This document shows positions 51,471 to 61,041 of a stretch of 64,000 nt of DNA, piece after piece (the stretch's first letter is position 1; the number at the start of each line of letters is the position of its first letter). The notes beneath the pieces were generated by a model. That model saw nothing but the letters and a program-made list of their open reading frames with translations. It was not told the DNA's origin and did no database searches. Source of the DNA: CAVUPF01 sp963803755 (GTDB taxonomy: Bacteria; Actinomycetota; Thermoleophilia; Solirubrobacterales; 70-9); contig CAWDNP010000012.1 of NCBI GenBank assembly GCA_963803755.1, positions 248,001 through 312,000 of the forward strand, in the 5' to 3' direction. The translations under genes and the position numbers were made by a program.

Positions 51471-52543
51471 CCGAGTCCCCTGACATCGGCGTCAACCGCA
51501 TCCGCACCCCTGGCCTTGAGGATGAGCCGGAGGTTCGCATCCACGACGCACGTGCCGACTCACCCGATGAAGATCTGGACCTCTCTCTGCGCCCACCCAC
51601 CCTCGCCGACTTCGTCAACCAGGTGCAAGTGACAGAGCAACTCGCGATCTTCATCGAGGCAGCGCGAGGGCGCGGCGAGCCGCTCGATCACGTCCTTTTG
51701 GCTGGACCGCCGGGGCTCGGCAAGACCTCGCTCGCCCACATCGTCGCCGCCGAGCTGGGCGTGCCGATGGTCCAGACCGCCGGCCCCGCCCTTGAGCGCA
51801 AGGCCGACATTGCCTCCTTCCTCACCTCACTGGAGCCGGGCAGCGTCTTTTTTATCGACGAGATCCACCGACTCGGCCGCGCTGTCGAGGAGACCCTCTA
51901 CCCGGCGATGGAGGACGGGGAACTCCCCGTCGTGTTGGGGCAGGGCGCCGGGGCGCGCACCGTGACGCTGCCGCTGCCGCCCTTTACCCTGGTCGGCGCG
52001 ACTACCCGCTCCGGCCTGCTGACCACGCCGCTTCGGGACCGCTTCGGCGTCTGCCACCGCCTCGAGCACTACAGCCCCGAGCACCTGGCGACGATCGTCG
52101 AGCGCTCGGCCGGGATTCTCGGCGTCGAGATCGACGCCGAGGGGGCGGAGACGATCGCCGCCCGTTCGCGGGGCACCCCCCGGGTTGCCAATCGCCTGTT
52201 GAAGCGGGTCCGGGACTTCGCCCAGGTCAAGGGCTCAGGGGCGATCGGCGCCGCCGTCGCCGTCGCCGCTTTGCAGATGTTGGAGGTCGATGCCGGCGGC
52301 CTTGACCGCAGCGATCGCGTCCTGCTTGACACGGTCGCGACCAAGTTCGCCGGAGGCCCAGTCGGGCTCTCGACGCTTGCCGTCGCGATCGGCGAGGAGC
52401 AGGACACGATCGAGGACGTGCTCGAGCCCTACTTGCTCCAGCAGGGCATGCTGAAGCGCACCCCCCGTGGCCGCGTCCTCACCCAGCGCGCCTATGAGCA
52501 TCTCGGCCTACCCGCCCCCGAGGGCGCGGCGAGCCTCTTCTAG
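51467..52543 (+). CDS. ruvB: Holliday junction helicase subunit RuvB
   Basis: 358 residues, AAA+ motor for branch migration. Walker A 'LAGPPGLGKTSLAHIVA', Walker B 'VFFIDEIHRLGR', sensor I 'LVGATTRSGLLTTPLRDRFG' and sensor II 'RSRGTPRVANRLLKRVRDFA' are all present, and the C-terminal winged helix ends 'LTQRAYEHLGL'. Complete and normal. Confidence 0.97.
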   Translation: MTESPDIGVNRIRTPGLEDEPEVRIHDARADSPDEDLDLSLRPPTLADFVNQVQVTEQLAIFIEAARGRGEPLDHVLLAGPPGLGKTSLAHIVAAELGVPMVQTAGPALERKADIASFLTSLEPGSVFFIDEIHRLGRAVEETLYPAMEDGELPVVLGQGAGARTVTLPLPPFTLVGATTRSGLLTTPLRDRFGVCHRLEHYSPEHLATIVERSAGILGVEIDAEGAETIAARSRGTPRVANRLLKRVRDFAQVKGSGAIGAAVAVAALQMLEVDAGGLDRSDRVLLDTVATKFAGGPVGLSTLAVAIGEEQDTIEDVLEPYLLQQGMLKRTPRGRVLTQRAYEHLGLPAPEGAASLF

Positions 52544-52571
52544 CGGGCGCGCGCTTGTAGCCTGTTGAGAG

Positions 52572-53060
52572 ATGCCGTTCTTCATCTGCCCCAACTGCGG
52601 CCACAGGGACCTCAGCGGCGAGCGGACGGCCGGCTTCAGCGCCCGTCCAAAGGGATGTCCGAAGTGCGGTTTCGGCTTCGTCTTTGAGCTGCTTGACGAC
52701 TACTACCCCGCGCCCAACGCGGCCTTCTTCGTTTGCGATCAGCAGGAGCGGGTGATTGACGCAGGCAAGGGCAGCTTCGAGCTGACGGGCCTGACCGACG
52801 AGGACGTGATCGGCCGGCCGCTGCGCGATGTGCTCGGTCTGCGCTGGATCGATGAGGGCGACGGCGGCGAAGCCGCCGACACCAACGGCGACGGTGTCAC
52901 CGATCCGATCGAGACCTCGCTGGAGTGGGGGGTTCGCTCGCTCGGCAAGCGGGTCTCCGTCAACGCCGAGGGCGACCTCTCGGCACAGGCCGTCGCCGAC
53001 GTCTTCCCGGCATACGACGACGATGGCGGCCTGCTGATCGTCCTCACTCCCGAGGGCTAG
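52572..53060 (+). CDS. Zinc-ribbon plus PAS-like small protein
   Basis: 162 residues. The first 40 hold two CxxC pairs ('FICPNCGHRD', 'KGCPKCGFG'), a zinc ribbon. Next comes a PAS-like fold: 'APNAAFFVCDQQERVIDAGK', 'FELTGLTDEDVIGRPLRDVL', with a Ca-binding-like 'DTNGDGVTDPIE' loop. It has no signal peptide. A zinc ribbon fused to a lone PAS domain could be a redox or ligand sensor that binds nucleic acid. It sits between ruvB and secDF, 13 bp before secDF. Not a family I can name. Confidence 0.65.
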   Translation: MPFFICPNCGHRDLSGERTAGFSARPKGCPKCGFGFVFELLDDYYPAPNAAFFVCDQQERVIDAGKGSFELTGLTDEDVIGRPLRDVLGLRWIDEGDGGEAADTNGDGVTDPIETSLEWGVRSLGKRVSVNAEGDLSAQAVADVFPAYDDDGGLLIVLTPEG

Positions 53061-53073
53061 GGCGGGCCGGGAG

Positions 53074-56010
53074 ATGCGGGGAAGACGCGGGCACCTCTTC
53101 GTACTGCTGTTCGTGCTCGGCCTGCTCGTCGTCTCGGCCCTGGTCGTTGCCGGCAAGCCGACCAGGTTGGGTCTCGACCTCAAAGGCGGCGTCCAGCTGG
53201 TCTACCAGGGGGAACCAACCGGCCAGGTGAAGTCGGTCAGCGGCGAAGACATCGATCGCTCGATCGAAATCATCCGCGAGCGGATCGACACGCTCGGCGT
53301 CTCTGAGCCGGAAGTGTCGCGCCTCGGAACCACCGAGATCTCGGTCAGCCTTCCCGACATCACCAACGCCCAGCGGGCGATCAACACGGTCGGGACGACC
53401 GCGCAGCTCTACTTCTATGACTGGGAGCCCAACCTGATCGGCCCCGAGAAGGCGATCGGCGGGCACCCCGGCCAGCAGCCCCCCGCCGCCCCGCTGAAGC
53501 AGGCGAGGGCGGAATGGAAAGCCGCAGGGCGCAACGTCTTCAACGGCTCCGAGAATCGGCAGCTGATCGACTCCGGCGCCTTCCCGACTGCCTACGACGC
53601 CGCCCTGCTGGCTGCCAAGCAGCCCCCGGTCACCAATTGCACCACCTGCTCGACAACCAGGCCGCGCTATTACCTGTTCGAGCGCAGGGCGCCGCACAAG
53701 TTGATCGCCGGGCCCGAAAACACCAGGGGCGGACTCTTCGTCAGCCCCACCGGCCAAAAGCGCCCACGCAACGGGATCGTCGTCGAGGTGCCGGCGGGGA
53801 CTGTGCTCGTCTCCGAAAAGCCGACCGAACGCTCGGGGAAGACCGACCAGACAGCGGAGCCCGGCTGGTACGCGCTCCGGGACCGCCCGGCGCTCTCGGG
53901 CACCGACATCACCGAACCGAAGCAGAACTACGATCAGCTCAACCAGCCAAACGTCACCTTCGGCTTCACCGAAAAGGGCCGGGAAGCCTTCCAGGAAGTG
54001 ACCCGCCAGATCGCCCAGCGCGGGCAGGCGCAGGCGATCGGGCCGGTCAGCGCCGAACAGGCGTCTGCGCTTTCCGGCCACTTCGCCGTCGTCCTCGACA
54101 ACGAAGTCAAGACCCGGCCGATCATCAACTTCGCCCAGAACCCCGACGGGATCGACGGGCGCACCGGGGCGGAAATCTCCGGCGGCTTCAACAGCGTCCA
54201 GGACGCGCAGGAACTGGCGACGATCCTGCAGATCGGCGCCCTCCCGATCGACCTGAAGCTGATCAGCCAGACCCAGGTCTCGGCGACGCTCGGTAGTCAG
54301 GCGCTCCAGGAAGGGATCAAGGCCGGCATCATTGGGCTCTCGCTCGTCGTCCTCTTCCTGCTCTTCTACTACCGCTTCCTCGGCCTGGTCGCGACGATCG
54401 CCCTCGGCGCCTATGGGGTGATCTTCTTCGCCCTGATCAAACTGATCCCGATCACCCTGACCTTGCCCGGGATCGCGGGGCTGATCTTGACGATCGGGGT
54501 GGCAGCCGACTCCAACATCGTCATCTTCGAGCGAATAAAGGAGGAGGTGCGGGCCGGGCGCTCGATGTCGAGCGCGATCGCGGCCGGCTACCGCCGTGGC
54601 ATCGCGACGATCATCGACGCCAACGTCGTCACCCTGCTGACCGCGTTCATCCTCTTCGTGCTGGCGACGGCAGAAGTGAAGGGTTTTGCCTTCACCCTGG
54701 GCGTCGGCACGATTGTCTCACTGCTCACCGCTGTGGTCTTCACGCGGGCGCTGCTCGGCAGCATGAGCCGCTCGCGGCTGCTGCGATCTCCGAGCGCCCT
54801 GGGCGCTGGCGGCAAGGGGATTCGGTGGCACTTCGACTTCATGGGCGCCAGTCGCTGGTTCTTTACGGTCTCGGGGACCATCCTGCTGATCGGCGCCATC
54901 GCCCTGGCGACCAAGCAGCTCAACTTCGGTATCGACTTCAGGTCCGGCACCCGGGCGACGGTGGCGCTGGTCAAGCCGACCAACGAGGAAGGAGTGCGCG
55001 GAGTTCTGGGCACGATCGGGGTCAGCAGCGCGGAGATTCAGCAGGTCTCCAACCCGGTCCTTGGCGACAACGTCTTCCAGATCGAGACCCGGGAGCTGGG
55101 GCCGAGCCAGGTGAAGGACGCCAAGGGGGTCCTCGCCTCCAAGTTCGGCATCGTCAAGAACGGGTTCGAAAGCACCAGCGTCGGGCCGACTTTCGGTCAG
55201 CAGGTGGCGAGCAGCGCCTTAAAGGCGCTGATCTTCTCGTTGCTGGTGATCTGCGGCTACGTGGCGTTGCGCTTTGACCCGAAGTTCGCGGTCCCGGTGC
55301 TGATCGCGCTCTTCCACGACATCCTGATCACGGCCGGGATCTACGCGCTGACCGGAAAAGAAGTGAGTAGTGGGACCGTCGCCGCCTTCCTCACGATTCT
55401 GGGGTACTCGCTCTACGACACGATCATTGTCTTTGACCGAATACGCGAGAACATGCCGAGGATGCCGCGAGCGGCGTTCTCCCAGATCGTCAACCGCTCG
55501 ATGAGCGAGGTGCTGACCCGCTCGCTGGCGACCAGCTTCTCGACCCTGCTGGCGATCGGCTCGCTGCTGGCATTCGGCGGCGCGACGCTGCAGGACTTCG
55601 CCTTCGCGATGATGGTCGGAATCGCTTCCGGCACCTACTCATCGATCTTTATCGCCTCGCCGGTGCTGACCGCCTGGAAGGAACGCGAGCCCGGCTTCGC
55701 CCGCCGCCGGGCGCGAATCGCCGAGGTCGAGGGCCGGGTGCCGGCCTTTGCCGATGAGATCGAGCTGGCCAAGCTCGGCGGGGAGGAGGGCGACGAGCAG
55801 ATCGCCGCCGGGGTCGAGGCGAAGGAGGAGCCGAAGGCGAGCGCGGTGGCCACGGTCAAGCGGCCGGGAGATGGGGACGGGGTCGGCCCGTCCTCAAACG
55901 GCGAACCGCCGCCCGCCACGGTCGATCCGGCCGCGCCCGAGCGCCGCGAGCGAAACGAACGCCGCCGCGCCCGGCGCCAGCAGCGCCGCAAGCACGGGAG
56001 GAATCGCTAG
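53074..56010 (+). CDS. secDF: Fused protein-export subunit SecDF
   Basis: 978 residues with SecD and SecF in one chain, separate in most actinobacteria. SecD: first helix 'LFVLLFVLGLLVVSALVVAG', 'GLDLKGGVQLVYQGE', a long periplasmic domain (about 35-400) and five helices with 'LTIGVAADSNIVIFERIKEE'. SecF begins near residue 590 ('ASRWFFTVSGTILLIGAI', 'FGIDFRSGTRATVAL') and has 'TILGYSLYDTIIVFDRIREN'. The last 110 residues are a charged, Arg-rich cytoplasmic tail. SecDF uses the proton gradient to pull proteins out of SecYEG. Confidence 0.95.
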   Translation: MRGRRGHLFVLLFVLGLLVVSALVVAGKPTRLGLDLKGGVQLVYQGEPTGQVKSVSGEDIDRSIEIIRERIDTLGVSEPEVSRLGTTEISVSLPDITNAQRAINTVGTTAQLYFYDWEPNLIGPEKAIGGHPGQQPPAAPLKQARAEWKAAGRNVFNGSENRQLIDSGAFPTAYDAALLAAKQPPVTNCTTCSTTRPRYYLFERRAPHKLIAGPENTRGGLFVSPTGQKRPRNGIVVEVPAGTVLVSEKPTERSGKTDQTAEPGWYALRDRPALSGTDITEPKQNYDQLNQPNVTFGFTEKGREAFQEVTRQIAQRGQAQAIGPVSAEQASALSGHFAVVLDNEVKTRPIINFAQNPDGIDGRTGAEISGGFNSVQDAQELATILQIGALPIDLKLISQTQVSATLGSQALQEGIKAGIIGLSLVVLFLLFYYRFLGLVATIALGAYGVIFFALIKLIPITLTLPGIAGLILTIGVAADSNIVIFERIKEEVRAGRSMSSAIAAGYRRGIATIIDANVVTLLTAFILFVLATAEVKGFAFTLGVGTIVSLLTAVVFTRALLGSMSRSRLLRSPSALGAGGKGIRWHFDFMGASRWFFTVSGTILLIGAIALATKQLNFGIDFRSGTRATVALVKPTNEEGVRGVLGTIGVSSAEIQQVSNPVLGDNVFQIETRELGPSQVKDAKGVLASKFGIVKNGFESTSVGPTFGQQVASSALKALIFSLLVICGYVALRFDPKFAVPVLIALFHDILITAGIYALTGKEVSSGTVAAFLTILGYSLYDTIIVFDRIRENMPRMPRAAFSQIVNRSMSEVLTRSLATSFSTLLAIGSLLAFGGATLQDFAFAMMVGIASGTYSSIFIASPVLTAWKEREPGFARRRARIAEVEGRVPAFADEIELAKLGGEEGDEQIAAGVEAKEEPKASAVATVKRPGDGDGVGPSSNGEPPPATVDPAAPERRERNERRRARRQQRRKHGRNR

Positions 56011-56013
56011 CCC

Positions 56014-56280
56014 ATGGCCCTGCTGGTCTGGTTCACGATGGGGATCGCGCTCTGGCACTTCACGGTCTTCCTGCCCGATCGCTTCTGGCAGGGCATCGTT
56101 GGTGCCTTTCTTGGCTCGGTGACCGGCGCGATCGTCTTCGGCGCGATCGTCGAGATCGCCACCGGGCGGAGTCTCGGCGATACCAACCTGCTGACCGCGC
56201 TTACCGCGGTGCCCGGCGTCGCGATCGGCCTCGCGGTCGTCTACGCCGTCGGGCTGCGTTCAGGGCAGCGGACCGAGTAG
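56014..56280 (+). CDS. Small two- or three-helix membrane protein
   Basis: 88 residues starting 3 bp after secDF: helices 'LLVWFTMGIALWHFTVFLP', 'GAFLGSVTGAIVFGAIVEI', 'TALTAVPGVAIGLAVVYAVG'. The tight spacing suggests co-translation with secDF, as a possible accessory of the export apparatus or an unrelated small membrane protein. Family unknown. Confidence 0.65.
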   Translation: MALLVWFTMGIALWHFTVFLPDRFWQGIVGAFLGSVTGAIVFGAIVEIATGRSLGDTNLLTALTAVPGVAIGLAVVYAVGLRSGQRTE

Positions 56281-56351
56281 CCGCCCTTCTCCTGCATTTT
56301 GCGCCGCGCGTGGGAGCGGAGTCCGTCCCAGCTGCTTCCTAGTCTGGGTGC

Positions 56352-58796
56352 GTGCCGGAATCCCTGAAGGCCTATCGGGCCGAGCCCTTCTCCTATCCGG
56401 AGGTGCGGGCGATCGCCGACGAGCTGGGCCTGAGTGAGCCAGTGGCGATTACCCTGGTCCGGCGTGGGTACCGTACGCCGGAGGCGGCGCAGGCCTTCCT
56501 CGCGGCGGATGAGTCCCACGACCCGGCCGCGTTTGACTCGATGGGCGAGGTCCTCGGCAGAGTGCTCGCCGCCGTGCGCGAGGACAGGCGGGTCACCGTT
56601 CACGGCGACTTCGACGTCGACGGCGTCTGCGCGACCTCGATCCTGATCGGCGCCCTGCGCGGGCTGGGGGCTGAGTGCGACTGGCTGATCCCCGACCGGC
56701 TCGGCGACGGCTACGGGCTTAGCACCGACAACGTGAGGAGGCTGGCAGAGCGCGGAACCTCGCTGCTAATCACCGTCGATTGCGGGATCACCGCGGTCGA
56801 GGAGGTCCGCCTGGCGCGGGAGATGGGGATCGAGGTGATCGTCACCGACCATCACCAGCCAGGCGAGGAACTGCCCGACTGCCCGATCCTGCACCCAGCG
56901 CTAAGCGGCTACCCGTTCGCCGAGCTATGCGGGACAGCGGTGGCCTGGAAGCTGGTCTGCGCTCTGCGCGAGGCGGCTGGAGGCAGCGGCTCCCCCGAGG
57001 AGGACCTCGACCTGGTCGCCCTGGCGACCGTCGCCGACGTGGTGCCGCTGGTCGGCGAGAACCGCTCGCTGGTACGCCGCGGCCTCGAGGAGGCGCGGCG
57101 GGCGCGCCGCCCCGGCCTGCGGGCATTGCTCGCCGCCGCCGGCTGTGAGCCGACCCGCCTCGATGAGGGCGACCTCGCCTTCCGCCTCGGCCCCCGGATC
57201 AACGCCGCCGGCCGCCTCTACCGCGCCGACGCCGGGGTCGAGCTGCTCCTCACCCACGACGACGCCCGCGCCGCCGAGATCGCCGCCGAGCTGAGCCGAG
57301 CCAACGGCGAGCGTCGCGGCGTCCAGCGCGAGATTGAGGCCGCCGCCGAGGCGGTGCGGCGCGAGCTGCCCGACGAGCTGCGCGAGGCTCCCTGCCTCGT
57401 CCTCGCCGGCGAGGGCTGGCATCCCGGCGTGATCGGGATCGTTGCCTCTCGCCTGGTAGAGCGCCATCATCGCCCGGTGGTCCTGATCGCACTCGATGGC
57501 GAGGGCGGCGGGCGTGGATCGGGGCGAAGCATCCCCGGCTTTGACCTGCTTGCCGGGCTGGATGCCTGCTCGAAGCATCTGGTTCGCTTCGGCGGGCACC
57601 GCGCCGCCGCCGGATTGGAGCTGCGCGCCGCCGACCTCGACGCCTTTCGCGAGGCCCTTGCCGCCCATGCGACCGCGGTGCTTAAGCCGGAGGACCTGCG
57701 CAGGACCGAGCGGATCGACGCAATGGTCGGGGGAGCCAGCCTCGGCCTCGACCTCGCCGAGGAGCTGGGCAAGCTCGCCCCGTTTGGGATGGGCAACCCG
57801 GCGGTGAGGCTGCTCGTCCCCTCCGCCAGGGTCCGCGACGTGCGGACGATGGGAGAGGGCGAGCGGCACTCCCGCTTCAGCCTCCACAGCGGCTCCCATC
57901 GGGCGCTCGGGGTCGCCTTCGGCCGCTCGGAGCTGGGGGTTGGCGACGATGAGCCGGTCGACGCCGCGGTGCGGCTGGAGGTCAACCACTGGAACGGCTC
58001 GGTCGAGCCCCGGGTCGTGCTTCGCGAGCTGTATTCGCAGGAGCTTGCCGCGAACGGCGTCGTTAAGGCCGAGGCCGAGGAATGGTGGGGGCGATTTGAG
58101 ACCGAACTTGCCGCCGACCTCCACGAGCGCCCCCCCGCGGCCGATTCCCCCACCGGGGAGCCGCGGCGACGCTCGATTCGCGGCGCCAACTCGCCCGCGG
58201 CGACGGTCTTTGAGCTGCTCTCCAGCGGCGCTTCCGTCCTCGCCCTGGTGGCGGACGCCCCCCGCCGCGCCGCCCTGGCGCGCGACGGCCTTGCGCTGGC
58301 CGACTACGCGGAGCTGGAGCGGGAGCCAGACCTGGCTCGCGGCTTTGCCCACGTCGTCCTCGTCGACCCACCGCCCTCCGCCGAGATGGAGTGCCTCGCC
58401 TCCCGCCCCACCGAGGAGGGCGGCTACCTGCATTCGGCATGGGGGGAGGCCGAGCGCCGCTTCGCGCTTGTCGTGCTCGAATCGCGCTATGCCCAGCGCG
58501 CCGAGCTGGCCACGATGTTCAGGGACCTGCGCGACGCGGGCGAGGTGAGCGGAGAGGAGCTGCGGGAGGTCCTTCAGGGCAGTGGCCCGTACCCTCGCGC
58601 CCCGGAGGTCGCCGCCCGCTGCTACCGCGTCCTCGTCGATCTCGACCTCGTGCATGGCGCGCCGTCCAGCGGCGACGGCGTCGTCGGGGTCGTATCCTCG
58701 GAGGAGACCGAACTGGAGTGCTCGGCCGCCTTCCGCGCCTACCGAGCCCGCTACGAGGAGGGCAAGCGATACCTCGAAGGACTCAAACAGACGTAG
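56352..58796 (+). CDS. recJ: Single-stranded-DNA exonuclease RecJ
   Basis: 814 residues, GTG start. The DHH core shows 'TVHGDFDVDGVCATSILIGA' (motif I), 'LLITVDCGITAVEE' (II), 'VIVTDHHQPGEELP' (III, DHH), and DHHA1 has 'GWHPGVIGIVASRLVERH', 'GSGRSIPGFDLLAGLDACSK' and 'HLVRFGGHRAAAGLEL'. Then comes the OB domain. The last 220 residues are an extension beyond the usual 570, with an alpha/beta part ('ANSPAATVFELLSSGASVLA') and helices. RecJ degrades 5'-ended single strands in RecFOR and base-excision repair. It ends just before rel. Confidence 0.93.
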   Translation: MPESLKAYRAEPFSYPEVRAIADELGLSEPVAITLVRRGYRTPEAAQAFLAADESHDPAAFDSMGEVLGRVLAAVREDRRVTVHGDFDVDGVCATSILIGALRGLGAECDWLIPDRLGDGYGLSTDNVRRLAERGTSLLITVDCGITAVEEVRLAREMGIEVIVTDHHQPGEELPDCPILHPALSGYPFAELCGTAVAWKLVCALREAAGGSGSPEEDLDLVALATVADVVPLVGENRSLVRRGLEEARRARRPGLRALLAAAGCEPTRLDEGDLAFRLGPRINAAGRLYRADAGVELLLTHDDARAAEIAAELSRANGERRGVQREIEAAAEAVRRELPDELREAPCLVLAGEGWHPGVIGIVASRLVERHHRPVVLIALDGEGGGRGSGRSIPGFDLLAGLDACSKHLVRFGGHRAAAGLELRAADLDAFREALAAHATAVLKPEDLRRTERIDAMVGGASLGLDLAEELGKLAPFGMGNPAVRLLVPSARVRDVRTMGEGERHSRFSLHSGSHRALGVAFGRSELGVGDDEPVDAAVRLEVNHWNGSVEPRVVLRELYSQELAANGVVKAEAEEWWGRFETELAADLHERPPAADSPTGEPRRRSIRGANSPAATVFELLSSGASVLALVADAPRRAALARDGLALADYAELEREPDLARGFAHVVLVDPPPSAEMECLASRPTEEGGYLHSAWGEAERRFALVVLESRYAQRAELATMFRDLRDAGEVSGEELREVLQGSGPYPRAPEVAARCYRVLVDLDLVHGAPSSGDGVVGVVSSEETELECSAAFRAYRARYEEGKRYLEGLKQT

Positions 58797-58828
58797 AGCA
58801 CAGCGAGCTCCTCGCCGACCTCTTCGCC

Positions 58829-61025
58829 GTGGTCGAGGAGTTCGACTCCTCCCCGAGCGGAAACGGCGCCGCCTCCGCCAGCGATGCCGCGCTGGCCGTT
58901 GCCACCATCAACCGCGATGCGGTCACGCGCGCCTTCGAGTTCGCCTGCGAGCGCCACGCCGACCAGATGCGGCGCTCCGGTGATGAGTTCATCACCCATC
59001 CGGTCGGGGTCGCCCAGGTCTGCGCCGGCATGCGGCTGGACACCGAGACGCTCTGCGCGGCGCTCCTGCACGACACGGTCGAGGACACCAGCGCCAGCCT
59101 GGCGGAGATCCGCGAGGAGTTCGGCGAGCAGGTCGCCCTGCTGGTCGACGGCGTCACCAAGCTGACCGGGATCACCTTCGAGAGCCGCGACGAGCGCCAG
59201 GCCGAGAACTACCGCAAGATGATGGTCGCGATGGCCACCGACGTCAGGGTGATCCTGATCAAGCTGGCCGACCGCCTCCACAACATGCGCACGCTCGGCG
59301 CGCTTCCCAAGCAAAAGCAGCTGGCGAAGTCGCGCGAGACGCTGGAGATCTACGCTCCGCTCGCCCACCGGCTGGGGATCCACGCGATCAAGTGGGAGCT
59401 GGAGGATCTCTCCTTCGCCACCCTGCACCCGCGCAAGTACGCGGAGATCAAACAGCTCGTCTCCCAGCAGCGCAAGCGAGCGCGAGGCCTACGTGGAGGA
59501 GGCCGGGCGGTTCCTCGCGGAGGAGCTGGAGGAGGTCGGGATCGAGGCCGAGATCTCCGGCCGCGCCAAGCACTTCTACTCGATCTACACGAAGATGACC
59601 AAGAAGGGTCGCGAGTTCAACGAGATCTTCGACCTCACCGCGATGCGGGTGATCGTCGGCTCCGTGAAGGACTGCTACGGGGCGATCGGGGTGATCCACT
59701 CGCTCTGGAAGCCGCTGCCCGGCCGCTTCAAGGACTTCGTCGCGATGCCGAAGGCGAACATGTACCAGGCGCTGCACACGACGGTGATCGGGCCCGAGGG
59801 CAAGCCGCTCGAGATCCAGATCCGCACCGAGGAGATGCACAAGCTGGCCGAGTACGGGATCGCCGCTCACGTCGCCTACAAGGAGGGCGGCGGCGGCGAT
59901 CCGCGGCGCGAGAAGATGACCTGGCTGCGCCAGCTGGTCGAAGCGGAGGGCGAGCAGGACCCGACCGAGTTCCTCGAGTCACTCAAGGTCGATCTCTTCG
60001 AGGACGAGGTCTTCGTCTTCACGCCGAAGGGAGAGGTGAAGAGCCTCTCGGCCGGGTCGACCCCGCTCGACTTCGCCTACGCGGTCCACACCGATGTCGG
60101 CCACCGCTGCGTCGGCGCCAAGGTCAACGGCAGCATCGTGCCGCTGCACTACCAGCTGCGCTCCGGCGACATCGTCGAGGTGCTGACCGCGAAGCAGAAC
60201 CGCGGTCCCTCGCGCGACTGGCTGAAGCTGGTGCGGACCAGCCGCGCCCGCAACAAGATCCGCGCCTGGTTCAAAGAGGAACGGCGCGAGGACGCCGAGC
60301 GCCACGGCCGCGAGGGCCTCGAGGAGGCGCTGCGCAAGCGCGGCCTGCCGATGCAGAAGCTGGCGATGTCGCCGCTGCTCGCCGACGTGATCCGCGAGAT
60401 GGGCTACCGCAAGGCGGCCGAGTTCTACATCGCGCTCGGCCAGGGCAAGGTCTCCACCAAGCTGGTCGCCAACAAGCTGATGCAGCGGTTGAAGGCCGGC
60501 GAGGCGGTCGAGGAGGAGCCGGCTGGGCTGATCGGCGGACGCGAGGACGAGGCCCGCCGTACCAAGGACGCCTCCAACTACGGGATCGCCGTCAAGGGGG
60601 CCGACAACGTCGCGGTGCGGCTCGCCAAGTGTTGCCGCCCGGTCCCCGGGGACGAGATCGCCGGCTACGTCTCGCTCGGGCGCGGGATCACCATCCATCG
60701 CGCCGACTGCAAGAACGTGAAGGCGTTGAAAAAGGCGCCGGAGCGCTTCGTCGAGGTCGGTTGGGACGGGGAAAACGAGTCCTCCTACCGGGTCGAGCTC
60801 CAGGTCGACGCCTACGATCGCACCCGCCTGCTCGAGGACCTATCGCGCACCTTCGCCGAGGCTGGCATCAACATCCTCGGTGCGAGCTGCACCACCAAGC
60901 ACCCGATGGTGAAGAACAGGTTCGTGGTCGAGGTCGGCGACACCGAGCAGCTCAAACACTGCCTCACCCGGTTGCGGAACGTGGAGTCGGTATTCGACGC
61001 TTACCGGATCACCCCGGCCGCTTGA
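58829..61025 (+). CDS. rel: Bifunctional (p)ppGpp synthetase/hydrolase (RSH), one frame change
   Basis: The HD hydrolase domain is in the first frame: 'FEFACERHADQMRRSGDEFI', 'HPVGVAQVCAGMRLD', 'AALLHDTVEDTSASLAEIRE', 'LIKLADRLHNMRTL'. Near 59474 one extra base shifts to the second frame: 'SEREAYVEEAGRFLAEELEE', synthetase ('AKHFYSIYTKMTKKG', 'YQALHTTVIGPEGKPLEIQI'), TGS ('VFVFTPKGEVKSL'), a zinc-finger-like 'AKCCRPVPGDEIAGYVSLGR' and ACT to 61025. Joined, about 731 residues. No ATG lies upstream; the GTG at 58829 is the best start. Essential-type enzyme, so the shift is likely a sequence error. Confidence 0.93.
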
Positions 61026-61041
61026 GCGTCCAGCTCAGGCG
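61019..61041. terminator. Hairpin between rel and the lipid kinase gene
   Basis: CGCTTGAGC and GCTCAGGCG pair at 8 of 9 positions around GTCCA and include the stop codons of both convergent genes. It is a candidate shared terminator without a T-run. Confidence 0.45.
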
